Source of the DNA: Mucilaginibacter sp. L3T2-6
GTDB lineage: Bacteria; Bacteroidota; Bacteroidia; Sphingobacteriales; Sphingobacteriaceae
DNA: 64,000 bases
NCBI RefSeq assembly: GCF_030519355.1
Contig: NZ_JAUMKC010000003.1
Location: 1-64,000, forward strand
Direction of reading: 5' to 3'
Position 1 is the first letter of the stretch. Every line of letters starts with the position of its first letter. This document shows, in pieces, positions 9,801-18,818 of the stretch. Both the position numbers and the translations under genes were made by a program. The notes beneath the pieces were generated by a model that saw nothing but the letters and a program-made list of their open reading frames with translations, was not told where the DNA came from and did not search any database.

Positions 9801-11344
9801 CAGTAAACTATTTAAAAACGCCTTACACGGTTTCGGATACGGTTGATGTAGTTAACAGCGTAGTGAAAATCAACAGCATGACCCTCAGGGACAGCAAAAA
9901 GGGAATAGGTAAGGTTACTGGCACCGTTGACATAAATGACCTATCAAACCCCGATATTGAGGTTGATGTGGAAGCGAGAAACCTGATGGCCCTGAACACA
10001 AATTTTAAAGATAATCACCTTTATTATGGTACCGCTTACGGAACGGGCGACTTTAGCTTTAAAGGGCCGGTTGATAACATGAAAATCGACATTAAAGCAA
10101 AAACGGAGGCCGGCACAGTATTTAACATCCCGCTGAATACATCAATCACTGTGAGCGACTACGACTTTATAAGATTTGTTAGCCATAGTGACACGGCAAA
10201 GGCAAAACCCAAACAGTTGGCATTTAATGGTGTTACCCTGAATTTTGACTTAACCGTAGATGAAAAAACTACTGTAAAGATAACAACTGATTATGGCGTA
10301 CTGGAGGGGAGTGGACAGGCGAGAAACCTCAAGCTAAATATAAACAGCCTTGGAGACTTTGAAATGTTCGGCGACTTTTTGATTACCTCCGGAAAATTTG
10401 AATTTACAGCGAAAAACTTCATCAGCAAAAACTTTACTGTGAATCAGGGCGGAACTATCCGTTGGACAGGCAACCCATCTAATGCCAATATTAACCTGAA
10501 TGCCATATACGAGGTGCGCACCGATATACAGCCGCTTTACCAGGCGGCGGGTTCACAATCGCCCAAGGGCCGCTCGTACGAACTTGTGCAAGCTGAGCTG
10601 ATTTTAACAAAAACGCTGTTACAGCCGGCTATTGATTTTGATTTTAATTTTCCGCTCGACCCATCGATCAAAGAGGATTTGAGCACTTATCTTTCTGATA
10701 ACAATAACCGCAGCCAGCAGGCTTTGAGTATTATTGTGCGCCGAAACTTTAGCAATGGAACCAACAATAACTTAACCGACCAGGTATTAGGGACCGCAGG
10801 TGAAGCGGTAAGCGAATTTGCATTTAATAAACTGAATAGTTTTATTTCGCAATCGAATATCAAGAACCTGGACTTAAACATTCGTTCATTCAACGACCTT
10901 GGCGTGTCATACCGGTTTAAAAACAGGCTGATCCTTACCGGCAGTTTATTTAACTCTACTTCGGGCAGCAGCGATTTATTTAATAATAATACCAGCCTGT
11001 TCAATTCCAGCTTCAGCCAGCTTACCAAAGATTTTGAGGCCCAATATCTGATACGAAAAGACGGTAACCTATACGGTAAATACTCATACAGGGTGCTTAA
11101 CAGTACTACGCTGAATACACTTGGCGGTAATTTAACTGAACAATATGTAAACGGTATCGGTTTAGTTTACCAGCGGGATTTTGATACTTTTGGCGAGTTT
11201 ATCAGGAATATTTTCAGATCAGGCAGACGCACGCAGGCCCCGGTTAGCCCTGCACCAATACCTTCATCAACTCCGGTACCGGCGAAGCCCGCCAATCCCA
11301 CTCCTATAGTCGCACCGCCGCCAAAATCAGACGACGAAGATTAA
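6899..11344 (+). CDS. TamB-like translocation/assembly module protein
   Basis: A ~1480-aa AsmA/TamB-like protein, expected to be anchored in the inner membrane and to span the periplasm as a long beta-helical bridge that helps outer-membrane biogenesis or lipid transport. Repeated beta-rich segments fill residues ~40-1100, and the conserved TamB C-terminal domain (DUF490) lies at ~1100-1430. A Pro-rich tail with a charged end (..KSDDED) follows. In the same frame upstream of the TTG at 6899 there is a perfect N-terminal anchor (KKALKIALSV.. then a hydrophobic helix), reachable only from a non-standard start such as ATT at 6833. The annotated start is therefore probably too short. The 3' end overlaps ribBA tail to tail by 4 bases. 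Confidence 0.88.
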   Translation: MLVLQYKPVQTWAAKKAAAYFSKKLKTEVGIKSLYIQPFSSVVLEGLYVLDKQKDTLLSTPKLEVDLNNFSLFSSIKNKIIDFKVIQIDNGSAYLKKQKDSVSNLQFIIDAFSGPKDTVKSKPWHVEFEKVALNNFHFRFKNMLVDTVIKGINFDDLDVKNLSLVVKDMDLTNHLFKGNVTNLTLKEKSGFYLKKFNADATIDTNQILAQNLLVITNRSLLKNYFRMKFKSFDDLSEHINDQVYMDGDFKQSRINSADIAYFTDGLEYVNFNLGLDGRVRGYINNLKAKNLTITGAKATYIRGDFSLKGLPDWDNTFLELNFDQIATNKADLDYLYSNFVGKRYAKVPDIINKFGNVNFSGRFTGLQNDFVAYGTFKTRLGRFDTDVNLKINKAGVPSYSGKLDTYAFDLGDLLDENDLGRITMNANVNGSGDELKNLNENVNARVSELAFKGYNYHNLTFNGDFAKKIASGKITVSDKKIHLEGNGSVNLNPALPVYSFNGSIANANLHDLKLLKDTITFTTQINANFSGNNLSNLTGEAALQKIRIVDPRNNYVLDSLSVSATGTGNQRAINLKSDFADGYIKGSYDLATLPSYFKTILKKYIPSLKTEIVPPKPQDFSFNLSIKNIDPLIAIFVPDLKIPDQGTFIGEFNSEKKTATLESYIKTIQYGKTVFHDFIIDESTTDNFLGLNVSLSKINITDSLFIKNITVTNFLKNDSLNFNLKLSDKDAVNQLDLYGLVNFGRDTTAKLHILPSDVILEHQNWKILEKVRVKFLDGKTAVEGFELSNGQQKVRIDGFISDNPADKLKVTFDKFSMATLNQLTKPAGIQMKGALNGNVNLSSILKTPGIDAKLAIDSMVMNKTLVGDVKISSTLGNDRKQADVNINIKNRGLETMNLAGTYQIGHDTEDQLDFDVNMNKTEAIIFEPFIKNLVSDVKGTISSNMKLTGPVSKPKLNGTMALNNLGVTVNYLKTPYTVSDTVDVVNSVVKINSMTLRDSKKGIGKVTGTVDINDLSNPDIEVDVEARNLMALNTNFKDNHLYYGTAYGTGDFSFKGPVDNMKIDIKAKTEAGTVFNIPLNTSITVSDYDFIRFVSHSDTAKAKPKQLAFNGVTLNFDLTVDEKTTVKITTDYGVLEGSGQARNLKLNINSLGDFEMFGDFLITSGKFEFTAKNFISKNFTVNQGGTIRWTGNPSNANINLNAIYEVRTDIQPLYQAAGSQSPKGRSYELVQAELILTKTLLQPAIDFDFNFPLDPSIKEDLSTYLSDNNNRSQQALSIIVRRNFSNGTNNNLTDQVLGTAGEAVSEFAFNKLNSFISQSNIKNLDLNIRSFNDLGVSYRFKNRLILTGSLFNSTSGSSDLFNNNTSLFNSSFSQLTKDFEAQYLIRKDGNLYGKYSYRVLNSTTLNTLGGNLTEQYVNGIGLVYQRDFDTFGEFIRNIFRSGRRTQAPVSPAPIPSSTPVPAKPANPTPIVAPPPKSDDED

Positions 11345-12543
11345 TGATCAAGCATGATGGTATGTTCCATCTTGTCGCGCTTGGTTTTAAGGTAATTTTC
11401 GTTATGCGGATTAGGCGCTATTTCTATCGGTACATTTTCCACCACTTCCAGCCCGTATCCTATCAAGCCAGCGCGCTTCTTGGGATTGTTGGTCATCAGG
11501 CGCATTTTTGATATGCCGAGACTGCGCAATATCTGTGCGCCCACGCCGTAATCGCGCTGATCCATTTTAAAGCCGAGCTCAATGTTTGCTTCAACAGTAT
11601 CCATGCCATTCTCCTGCAAGTGATAGGCCTTAAGTTTATTGATAAGCCCGATACCGCGTCCTTCCTGGTTCATATAAATTATAACGCCTTTACCCTCCTT
11701 ATTGATCATTTCCATGGCTTTATGGAGTTGCGGTCCGCAATCACAGCGACAGGACCCGAAGATATCACCGGTAACACATGAGCTGTGTACACGAACCAAA
11801 ACAGGCTCTCCTGGTTCCCAGCTACCTTTTACCAGGGCCAGGTGGTGCTCGCCGGTATCAACCTGCGTATAGGCGATCATATCGAAATCTCCCCACTCGG
11901 TCGGCATTTTTACTGATACATCCTTATGCACCAGGGTTTCTGTTGCCAGCCGGTAAGCAATCAAGTCTTTGATAGAGACGATTTTAAGACCGAACTCCTT
12001 TGCGATAGCCAGAAGTTCAGGAAGCCGGGCCATTTCGCCATCTTCCCTCATTATCTCGCAAATGACCCCGGCAGGTTCAAAGCCTGCTAAAACTGCCAGA
12101 TCGATAGCCGCTTCGGTATGCCCGGTGCGGCGTAGAACGCCGCCATCCTTCGCGATCAAAGGAAAAATATGCCCGGGCCGCCCTAAATCTTCAGGCCTGG
12201 TGGCTGGATCGATAAGGGCAAGCACAGTTTTCGAACGGTCAGACGCAGAAATACCTGTAGTACATCCTGCCAGCAAATCAACCGAAACAGTAAAATTGGT
12301 CTCATGCGAAGTGGTGTTGTGGCTCACCATCGGCTCAAGCTCCAGTTCCTTTGCGCGCTTTTTGGTAATAGGAGCGCACACCAGGCCACGGCCGTGGCGT
12401 ATCATAAAATTCACTGTCTCGGGGCTTGCATTGCGTGCAGCAGTTAAAAAGTCCCCTTCATTTTCGCGGTCTTCATCGTCAACCACAATAATTGTCTTAC
12501 CGTCTTTTATAGCTTCTATCGCTTCGTCTATTGTGTTTAGCAT
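11341..12543 (-). CDS. ribBA: Bifunctional RibBA (DHBP synthase / GTP cyclohydrolase II)
   Basis: A 400-aa fusion for riboflavin synthesis. Residues ~1-200 are RibB, which makes 3,4-dihydroxy-2-butanone 4-phosphate from ribulose 5-phosphate ([32 protein letters not shown]). Residues ~205-400 are RibA, which opens GTP, with zinc cysteines in [15 protein letters not shown] and [10 protein letters not shown]. Both active sites look complete. No other rib genes are adjacent and I saw no FMN-riboswitch-like element in the 230 bases upstream, so it is probably constitutive. Confidence 0.96.
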   Translation of the reverse strand: MLNTIDEAIEAIKDGKTIIVVDDEDRENEGDFLTAARNASPETVNFMIRHGRGLVCAPITKKRAKELELEPMVSHNTTSHETNFTVSVDLLAGCTTGISASDRSKTVLALIDPATRPEDLGRPGHIFPLIAKDGGVLRRTGHTEAAIDLAVLAGFEPAGVICEIMREDGEMARLPELLAIAKEFGLKIVSIKDLIAYRLATETLVHKDVSVKMPTEWGDFDMIAYTQVDTGEHHLALVKGSWEPGEPVLVRVHSSCVTGDIFGSCRCDCGPQLHKAMEMINKEGKGVIIYMNQEGRGIGLINKLKAYHLQENGMDTVEANIELGFKMDQRDYGVGAQILRSLGISKMRLMTNNPKKRAGLIGYGLEVVENVPIEIAPNPHNENYLKTKRDKMEHTIMLDH

Positions 12544-12776
12544 TTATCCAGATATTAGGGCAGCCCTGTTGGTTAATGGCCGCATCGTCGGTTTGTAAAA
12601 ACTATCAGCAAATTTAAGTCATTAGTAAATCACTCAAGTCGCCGGTTTGTAAATTAGTTGTGGTTGTAAATATCTAAAAAGTAAAGTGTTGATTATATTT
12701 TACTACTACAAATGCGGCCGCGGATTGGTTGCCTGTCAGATCCGGCAATTAAGCTGTTTGCAATCATTACAATTTT

Positions 12777-14216
12777 TTAGGCGGCCGCTTTTCTCCTCTT
12801 AAATAGCTTATTGAAAAAGCGTTTATACAATTCCATATCAAATAATACCGAATCGGTAGCAGCCTTGTAAGATAAGAATAGTCCAACGGGTGTTATCACA
12901 GCAATGGCTATCCAGGAGCCAATAATTGGTGACAGGTCGCCATCTTTAACAGCTTTTTCGCCTATGGTTGAGATGATATAATAGATAAGGAAGAATATAA
13001 CGGATACTACCACCGGCAAGCCCAATCCGCCTTTGCGGATGATGGCCCCAAGCGGAGCGCCTATTAGAAACAAGGCGAGGCAACCTGCCGAAAGCACGAA
13101 TTTTTTATGGAACTCCAACCGCGCACGACGCACATTCTTGCTAAGCTCGCTGGTGCGGTCTGCGCGGTTTTTCAGCAGGTCTTGTATGGAACGGGCTTCG
13201 CTGCTGGCATTTGCAGTAGCGGCCAGCTGTTCATATAGCTTCAGATCAGCAAAAGCCTTGTCTTTCTTGACTGCGTCTCTGTATTTTCTTGCTGTATCGG
13301 GGTTTATATTTATCGAGTAATATTTGATATAGGCCGTTATCAGCTTGTAATTTACCCGCAGGGTACTGTCTACCTGCCGGCGGTTTTGCTTTTCATTATC
13401 CTTAAGCTGGCTTAGGTTCATCATCTGCAGCGCACCCCTGAATTCGTTCTCATCCGTACGGTGTTTGTTAAACGCAAAGCTTGATATGTCAAACTTTTGT
13501 TCCGTTTCCTTAAAACGATAGCGTATAAGCCTTTGGCGGTAATCAAAGTTGTTACGCCCCTTGTCTTCTGAATACCGCACCCCGTCCTTTAGCTTTAAAA
13601 CCAGGAACATGCCGTTGGGCGTGCGATACATTTTACCCTCTTTTGCAATAAGTACATCCGTGTTGTTTTGTGCGGCGTTTTTTGAGTAAATCATTACGCC
13701 ATGAAGTGTTTGACCGTCCGGATCTTTCTTGTTCACCCTAACTACATAGCCGGGGAAGCTATTACTGAATACCCCTTCAGGTAAAAAATTCGCAGACTTT
13801 TGCTGACGTGCATCATACAGCAGCGAGTAATACTTAAGGTTGGCTATCGGCAGCATGTAATCCGAAAAAATAAAAGCAGATATACTTAAAATACCTATCA
13901 CTACAAACATGGGGTATAAGGCCCTGCGCAACGATATACCTGCTGATTTTATCGCTACCAATTCGTAATTTTCGCCAAGGCTGCCGTAGGTCATAATAGA
14001 TGAAAGCAACACTGATAACGGCAGCGCCATTTGTACATTGGTGGCCGAAGCATACATCATCAGTTCAAGGATAATATACCACTCAAAGCCTTTACCTATC
14101 AAGTCATCTACATACTTAAACAGGAACAGCATCAGCAGTACAAACATCACGATGAGGAACGTGACGAGGAATGGCCGTATAAAGGATTTAAGTATTAAAA
14201 GATGTATTTTCTTCAT
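12777..14216 (-). CDS. LptF/LptG-family permease
   Basis: A 479-aa inner-membrane protein of the YjgP/YjgQ family, which forms the transmembrane part of the LptBFG ABC exporter that pulls LPS out of the inner membrane. Three helices sit at the N-terminus (residues ~10-125), a periplasmic beta-jellyroll domain occupies the middle (~125-370) and three helices are at the C-terminus (~370-460). It is longer than enteric LptF (~366 aa) because of a charged coiled insertion around residues 255-365, usual for Bacteroidetes members. A -7 box lies at 14310-14317. F versus G cannot be decided. Confidence 0.9.
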   Translation of the reverse strand: MKKIHLLILKSFIRPFLVTFLIVMFVLLMLFLFKYVDDLIGKGFEWYIILELMMYASATNVQMALPLSVLLSSIMTYGSLGENYELVAIKSAGISLRRALYPMFVVIGILSISAFIFSDYMLPIANLKYYSLLYDARQQKSANFLPEGVFSNSFPGYVVRVNKKDPDGQTLHGVMIYSKNAAQNNTDVLIAKEGKMYRTPNGMFLVLKLKDGVRYSEDKGRNNFDYRQRLIRYRFKETEQKFDISSFAFNKHRTDENEFRGALQMMNLSQLKDNEKQNRRQVDSTLRVNYKLITAYIKYYSININPDTARKYRDAVKKDKAFADLKLYEQLAATANASSEARSIQDLLKNRADRTSELSKNVRRARLEFHKKFVLSAGCLALFLIGAPLGAIIRKGGLGLPVVVSVIFFLIYYIISTIGEKAVKDGDLSPIIGSWIAIAVITPVGLFLSYKAATDSVLFDMELYKRFFNKLFKRRKAAA

Positions 14217-14309
14217 TAATTGCCCTGTGGACTAAACAGCCGCCGCCGGTAATACAAAGTCATGCGTGCTTAAACTGATGTTAAAAACGGCGCATTATAC
14301 TTTAAGGTA

Positions 14310-14317
14310 CAAAGGTA
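14310..14317 (-). promoter_or_regulatory. Putative -7 box (TACCTTTG) for the lptF/G gene
   Basis: An exact TAnnTTTG match on the minus strand, about 95 bases upstream of the start codon at 14216 and just after the stop of the START-like gene. It suggests the permease has its own promoter. Confidence 0.45.
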
Positions 14318-14332
14318 GGGATATTTATTTTT

Positions 14333-14713
14333 TCAGGCCCCTAAAGTGCTGATAAGATACTTTATCTGGTTGTCCCAAATAAGCTTACGTTCATTTACGG
14401 CATCATCAGTGGCAAAATCGGTAATGCCCAGGGCGACATCGCTGGTAAGCTCGTCCTGCATAATTTCCATTTCGAAATAATACTGGGGATCGTCATCCAT
14501 CCAGCGGAACCTTACGAGTTTATTTTCTTTTGCGAGCAGCAATTTGGCCTTTTGCTCTTCATCGTCCCAGGTAAACGTATAAACCTGGTCTTTTACATTC
14601 ACGTCATCAGCAAACCATTGCGACAGTCCGTTAGGTTCATTTAGGAAGCTGTATAGTATCCGCGGAGATGATTTTATTTCATACTCTATATTAAATTTCT
14701 TCTTTTCAGGCAT
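14333..14713 (-). CDS. START-like (AHSA1-type) domain protein
   Basis: About 126 aa from the ATG at 14713 (frame open to 14737). It opens KKFNIEYEIKSSPRILYSFL and continues with WFADDV and FTWDDEEQKAKLL, the pattern of the Bacteroidetes START-like family related to AHSA1/SRPBCC proteins. These have a hydrophobic ligand or Hsp90-activator-like cavity, but no biochemical role is known for this group. The acidic composition and lack of a signal peptide suggest a cytosolic protein. It sits beside the lptF/G permease, an arrangement that may be conserved. Confidence 0.75.
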   Translation of the reverse strand: MPEKKKFNIEYEIKSSPRILYSFLNEPNGLSQWFADDVNVKDQVYTFTWDDEEQKAKLLLAKENKLVRFRWMDDDPQYYFEMEIMQDELTSDVALGITDFATDDAVNERKLIWDNQIKYLISTLGA

Positions 14714-14783
14714 GCTCGGGTTGTAATTGAATACCAATAAGCTGTAAATGTTAACATTTTTTCTAAAGAAAACGAATTTCTGC

Positions 14784-14791
14784 TATATTTG
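14784..14791 (+). promoter_or_regulatory. Putative -7 box (TATATTTG) for tRNA-Met
   Basis: An exact TAnnTTTG match about 85 bases before the tRNA, in an A+T-rich stretch with no ORF. Confidence 0.45.
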
Positions 14792-14876
14792 CAAACCTTT
14801 TTCGGATGGGAGACGGGTTTGGTTTAATTTAGAAAGATTAAAGCGAAAATCAAAGCATCCGAAAAGATGTAAACCC

Positions 14877-14950
14877 GGCGGGGTAGCTCAGATGGTTAGA
14901 GCGTAGGATTCATAACCCTAAGGTCGGCAGTTCGATCCTGCTCCCCGCTA
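14877..14950 (+). tRNA. tRNA-Met (CAU anticodon)
   Basis: 74 nt fold as a cloverleaf. The acceptor GGCGGGG pairs with CCCCGCT, the D-arm is GCTC..GAGC, the anticodon loop TTCATAA carries CAT, and the T-arm is GGCAG/CTGCT around TTCGATC. The discriminator is A and CCA is not encoded. The acceptor begins with a G-T wobble pair rather than the mismatch of an initiator tRNA, so an elongator tRNA-Met or a lysidine-modified tRNA-Ile2 fits. The 3' part is overlapped by the recombinase gene on the other strand, so the tRNA marks the left junction of the ICE. Confidence 0.9.
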
Positions 14951-16532
14951 CTAAACCGGCGAAAGCGGCAAAATCCAGATTCAATTCTGGTATGCCGCTT
15001 TTTTTATTGCTTATAATTTGCTGTAAATAAGCAAGATACAAAAACAAAAAATTTATTCGGCTGGTTCGACATCCATCAGTTTTCTTGCAATAACTTATGC
15101 CGCTTGGGAATAGCAAAAACTGAATCCGCTGTTTAGTATAATAATTGCCATTACGCCATTTAAACGCCATTTTTGACACCAAACCAAGGGCAATACTGAT
15201 AGCTTGAGACAGGTTCGACACCCTCCCCGCAGACTGTAATAGAACCGCCTCGATTTCCCTTTTTTCTGCATAGTATTTAGCTGCATATTTGTTGTATAAA
15301 TCAGCGTTCATTTCTTCTTCCACATAACGTTCCTCCAGCCGTTCAATTTTTTTATTCAGATCGAACAGTTGACTTTCCAAAACGCCCAGGTCGTCCTGAT
15401 GGCTGTCATTCATCTCGTTAAATTTAGCTGTCATCTGAGCCCTGATCAGGTCTGTCGATTCTTTCGGCGCATCTTCCGGCAAACCAAAATATTCAAGAAT
15501 GCCATAAAATCTTTGATTAAGGGCGATAGCATTTTTATTTACACAGCAACCCACTGTACTACATTTATAATAATGGATATCTTTCTTTTTCACGATATAC
15601 CCTCTCAGCAATTTGCCGCATTGCTCACAGCGAATAAAACATTTTAAGGGAATGGCCGGATTTTCTTCAACTAGCTTATAGCCATGCGCATTTTGGTCAA
15701 GCAGACCGTTTACTTGAAGGAAAATATCTTTGGATACCAACTTTTCGTGATTCCCTTCCACAACTCTACCTTCCAACATATTATGAGCCATCAGGCCACA
15801 GTAGAATGGATTTCTGAAAAGTTCCGATATCCGCTGGTGATTCAGCTTAAGGCCTTTTTCGGCCAGGCGCTGGCGAATTGCCTCGTTATTCAGCAATTCT
15901 TCTGCTTTCCACGTAAAGGCCTGGCGCAACAATTTGCCTTTCTGGTTGATCACCAATTTACGCTTACCATTCATGTTCACACTATCGTAACCCAGCGGCG
16001 GACTGGTCGGCCAGTCGCCGCGCAATAACATTTCCTTGATACCAGCCATACATTTTTCCTTGCGTAACTGATTGTCAAATTCGCCGAAAAGAAATAACAT
16101 TTTCTGCTGCATCTGCCCAGAAGAACTCGAGGTATCAATCGGCTGAGTAACCGAAACGATCTCTATACCGAGTTTACGCAGTTGGCCGCTTAACCATATA
16201 GAATTGTCATTACGTGAAAAACGTTCAAGGCTATAAACGATGATATAAGAAACCCTGGCTTTAGATTTTTTCACAAAGGCCAGCATAGAGGCGAATTCCC
16301 TCCGTTCATCAGTTTGTGCACTTTCAAACGTACCACCGAAATTAGCCAGTACTGTATAACCGTGCCGTTCGGTATAGATGGTGCACGCTTTTCTTTGCGT
16401 ATCTAAGCTGAGGTTTTTGTCCGCCTGTTCTTTGGTGCTTACCCGGGTGTAAATCACGCAGTTGGTGCCCTTTTTTGCTTGAGCCAACCGTGAGCCCTTG
16501 GCGAATGTGTTGAAGATTGAGTTTTCGACCAT
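14910..16532 (-). CDS. Large serine recombinase (ICE integrase)
   Basis: A 540-aa large serine recombinase that should integrate and excise the element. The resolvase domain holds catalytic Ser32 in IYTRVSTKEQ, followed by Arg in SLERFSRN. The recombinase domain follows at ~170-280, then a zinc ribbon (CEQCG, then CSTVGCC near 300-330) and a coiled coil (~375-430). The natural C-terminus continues through KSGIPELNLDF. The last ~14 codons (..GSRIELPTLGL, stop at 14910) are the antisense of the tRNA-Met gene, so the tail is created by the integration junction. It is the last gene of the minus-strand ICE block. Confidence 0.92.
   Translation of the reverse strand: MVENSIFNTFAKGSRLAQAKKGTNCVIYTRVSTKEQADKNLSLDTQRKACTIYTERHGYTVLANFGGTFESAQTDERREFASMLAFVKKSKARVSYIIVYSLERFSRNDNSIWLSGQLRKLGIEIVSVTQPIDTSSSSGQMQQKMLFLFGEFDNQLRKEKCMAGIKEMLLRGDWPTSPPLGYDSVNMNGKRKLVINQKGKLLRQAFTWKAEELLNNEAIRQRLAEKGLKLNHQRISELFRNPFYCGLMAHNMLEGRVVEGNHEKLVSKDIFLQVNGLLDQNAHGYKLVEENPAIPLKCFIRCEQCGKLLRGYIVKKKDIHYYKCSTVGCCVNKNAIALNQRFYGILEYFGLPEDAPKESTDLIRAQMTAKFNEMNDSHQDDLGVLESQLFDLNKKIERLEERYVEEEMNADLYNKYAAKYYAEKREIEAVLLQSAGRVSNLSQAISIALGLVSKMAFKWRNGNYYTKQRIQFLLFPSGISYCKKTDGCRTSRINFLFLYLAYLQQIISNKKSGIPELNLDFAAFAGLVAGSRIELPTLGL
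14963..15005 (+). terminator. Hairpin with T-run downstream of tRNA-Met
   Basis: AAGCGGCA pairs with TGCCGCTT, with an inner stem CCAGA/TCTGG, followed by seven T on the plus strand. It would end the tRNA transcript. It also lies inside the last codons of the recombinase on the other strand, so it belongs to the incoming element and replaces whatever terminator the tRNA had before. Confidence 0.6.
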
Positions 16533-16544
16533 AACACAATATTT

Positions 16545-16575
16545 ATGCGATTTTCTGAGTATACAAAATACGCAT
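16545..16575. promoter_or_regulatory. Imperfect inverted repeat upstream of recombinase
   Basis: ATGCGATTTT and AAAATACGCAT form imperfect arms around a GTATAC centre, 13 bases upstream of the recombinase start. The position suits an operator or a recombinase-binding site. Confidence 0.35.
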
Positions 16576-16588
16576 TTTTGGGGTCAAA

Positions 16589-16771
16589 TCAAAGCTTTTT
16601 TTGCTTTTCCTGCCGGTAAATATAATAAGCGATCTGGCTTATTTCTTTTAATGTGTTGATCACTTCGATGGCTTGTTCGTCGGTGAAATGGGCAAACCAG
16701 GGGCAAGACCGCACCTCTTCTATGGTAAGATCATGCTTTCTTTTTGGGTTTAAATCTATAACCTGGCTCAT
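16589..16771 (-). CDS. Small ICE protein, unknown function (60 aa)
   Basis: A charged 60-aa ORF (MSQVIDLNPKRKHDLTIEE..) with an amphipathic middle and a Lys-rich end (YRQEKQKKL). No membrane segment or known motif. It lies between the 96-aa ORF and the recombinase, all on the same strand with short gaps, so it is probably part of the operon. The coding call rests on operon position and on the sensible amino-acid composition. Confidence 0.5.
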   Translation of the reverse strand: MSQVIDLNPKRKHDLTIEEVRSCPWFAHFTDEQAIEVINTLKEISQIAYYIYRQEKQKKL

Positions 16772-16786
16772 GAAGTTCTGGAGAAG

Positions 16787-17077
16787 CTATTCAGCTAAAT
16801 AGAGTAACTGTACTTTACTGCGTTGATTTCGTTTAAAGGAAGGCTCATAATTGATGTAGCCGAAGTCGTGCAGATCGCGGATACATTTATGGTAAGTATT
16901 GGCAGAAATCTTCGCCATCCCCGTAACCTCGTAGCTAAAGGCCTGAAAGGGGTTAACAAAATGATGTTCCTGCCAATACTGTACCAGGGTAGCATATAAG
17001 CCAATATGGGAAATACAAATCCGGCCATCACTTTTAATGGCTTCAAAGAATCCCGATAATGGCCTAAACTGCTCCAC
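16787..17077 (-). CDS. Small winged-helix-like ICE protein (96 aa)
   Basis: A 96-aa protein with features of a winged-helix DNA-binding domain: KSDGRICISHIGLYATLVQYW, then VTGMAKISANTYHKCIRDLHDFGYI resembling a helix-turn-helix recognition segment, then a basic wing (SFKRNQRSKVQL). Small proteins like this often regulate or initiate replication in mobile elements. It lies 8 bases after the DUF3945-like gene. No specific family is claimed. Confidence 0.5.
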   Translation of the reverse strand: MEQFRPLSGFFEAIKSDGRICISHIGLYATLVQYWQEHHFVNPFQAFSYEVTGMAKISANTYHKCIRDLHDFGYINYEPSFKRNQRSKVQLLYLAE

Positions 17078-17084
17078 GGTATGT

Positions 17085-18815
17085 TTAGGCTACTTTCAAA
17101 CCGCGTTTTTTACCCTGTTTTGCCTCGCTGTTCTGTTCGGCAGCCGTGCTCTGATGCTGTTCTTCTTTCTTATCCTGCTTCAGCTCTTTATTTTCTTCCT
17201 GCTTGACATCTTCAGTTTTATTCAGCGTTTGCTTTTCGACCTGTTTCACGATCAGGCTTTGACCATTGTTATCATAAAAATCAAAACGCTGCATACGAGG
17301 ATTCGCCGCGACGCTGCCTTTAATTTCCTGGCCATCTTTTAGGATGGTCGCGTTAACCTTGTTGCCCTTTTCCAGGGACGCCAACATCCGTTTATGGTCA
17401 TAGGGTTCTGCCAGTTCTTTGATGGGGTATTTCACCAGTTCCTTTTCGTGGTTCCAGAACATGGTCTTCGGCAGGAAATTACCGTATTTATCGCTTTCTT
17501 TAAAGTTCAGCCCTTTCCAACCCAGATAGGTCTCGCCAGTGGGTACCATCCTGGTCTCACCGTTCACTTCCCTGGGTTCAACCTTCGGCTGTTCCCGGTA
17601 AGCAAAACGGCCATCCATCATATTATAGCGTTCCTGTAAGGTATAATTGTATTGCTGTCCGACAAAGAAAGTTTGGGTCAGGTCTTCCTTACCCGGTTGT
17701 TTCAGCGTAACATCAAAGCGGTTAAAAAAGGTCATATCCTTTTGATCGCCTTTGGAAAAATGCAATACGGAACTGGTTTCATCCTGCCCGAATTTCCGGG
17801 TATGCGGCAACGTGAATTCCGCCAGGTTTTGTTCCATTTTCTCGCGTAAAGGTTTGCCGATCTCTTCGCCAAAGCCTAAGTAAAGCAACTGGTTCTTTAC
17901 ATAATCAAAACTACTTTCATTCATGGTGTTTGAATTTTTAAAGGTTAAATAATCATGGTTAAAATGCACCGGGTAAAAAGCGTGCTGGCTATCTGCCAGC
18001 GTCGTTTGCTCCAGCTTATCATTGTAGAGCTGCAGTTTGCCATCGCTCATCCCGGCAAAGAAATACCGGCGGATGGTCGCCGGCTCGAAAAGGGAGTGCA
18101 GCTCATAGTAATCATGGCCATGGTTGTAATCATGATGTGCCGTCACCAGGGTTAAGCCGGAATGCGGCAAGGCATATCCTTCAATATCCAGTTCCAGCCG
18201 TTGATCGTGATACCGGCCGATGATCAGGTAATCTATGCCCTTGTCTGACAGTTCATTGAAAAGCACCGCGCTATCCATAAAAATGCGGGCATCTCTTAAG
18301 CTGCCGAAGGTTTCCAGCGCCCGGAGGCTATGCCCTGTTTCATAGATCTGACCGCCGCTGTGCTGGTGGCCAATGACGTGATAATCAGCGATCTCTTTCA
18401 GCGGATCAATGCTGCGCTGCCAGAGCACCGGGTAAACCAAATTACTGGCAAGCGTTTTTTCGAGGTCATCAAAAGAATGGCCTGCAGGCAGATAGAGGTT
18501 CTGTTCAGCCATTTGCCTGGCGATATTCGCTGCATCATCCCAAATGGTCTTCAGTTCCGTTAAGCCCAGCCTGGCCGTTAAAGTCCTGGCCTGCATAAAG
18601 ACATAATGATCCCAATTGAAGAGCTGATCGGCGAAGATGTCCGGCCCGTTGGCCTCATCGCAGAATTTTTCGGCTTCAGTTGCGGAGGCAAAAAAATGCA
18701 GGTCAAAAGCATGCAGCTCTTTACCGTCCTGGTCATCAAAAGCCACCCAGGGTTTCCGTTCTTTTTCCGCCGCTTTAAACGCTGCGGTCAATTGCTCCTG
18801 TTCGTTCGCTGTCAT
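17085..18815 (-). CDS. DUF3945-like ICE protein (576 aa)
   Basis: The first ~300 residues are unfamiliar (no signal peptide; ANEQEQLTAAFKAAEKERKPW start). From ~350 on it resembles DUF3945 modules of Bacteroidetes mobile elements: NMMDGRFAYRE, YLGWKGLNFKESDKYGNF, YPIKELAEPYDHKRMLASL, LEKGNKVNATILKDGQEI, AANPRMQRFDFYD. The last ~60 residues are a Lys/Glu/Gln-rich low-complexity tail. The module is common beside conjugation and topoisomerase genes, but its role is unknown. It begins 3 bases after the TraM stop, where TraN would be expected in classical elements. Confidence 0.6.
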   Translation of the reverse strand: MTANEQEQLTAAFKAAEKERKPWVAFDDQDGKELHAFDLHFFASATEAEKFCDEANGPDIFADQLFNWDHYVFMQARTLTARLGLTELKTIWDDAANIARQMAEQNLYLPAGHSFDDLEKTLASNLVYPVLWQRSIDPLKEIADYHVIGHQHSGGQIYETGHSLRALETFGSLRDARIFMDSAVLFNELSDKGIDYLIIGRYHDQRLELDIEGYALPHSGLTLVTAHHDYNHGHDYYELHSLFEPATIRRYFFAGMSDGKLQLYNDKLEQTTLADSQHAFYPVHFNHDYLTFKNSNTMNESSFDYVKNQLLYLGFGEEIGKPLREKMEQNLAEFTLPHTRKFGQDETSSVLHFSKGDQKDMTFFNRFDVTLKQPGKEDLTQTFFVGQQYNYTLQERYNMMDGRFAYREQPKVEPREVNGETRMVPTGETYLGWKGLNFKESDKYGNFLPKTMFWNHEKELVKYPIKELAEPYDHKRMLASLEKGNKVNATILKDGQEIKGSVAANPRMQRFDFYDNNGQSLIVKQVEKQTLNKTEDVKQEENKELKQDKKEEQHQSTAAEQNSEAKQGKKRGLKVA

Positions 18816-18818
18816 CTG

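Noticed and set aside
12544..12776. FMN riboswitch upstream of ribBA
   Set aside because: No recognisable conserved loops or terminator; only A+T-rich sequence.
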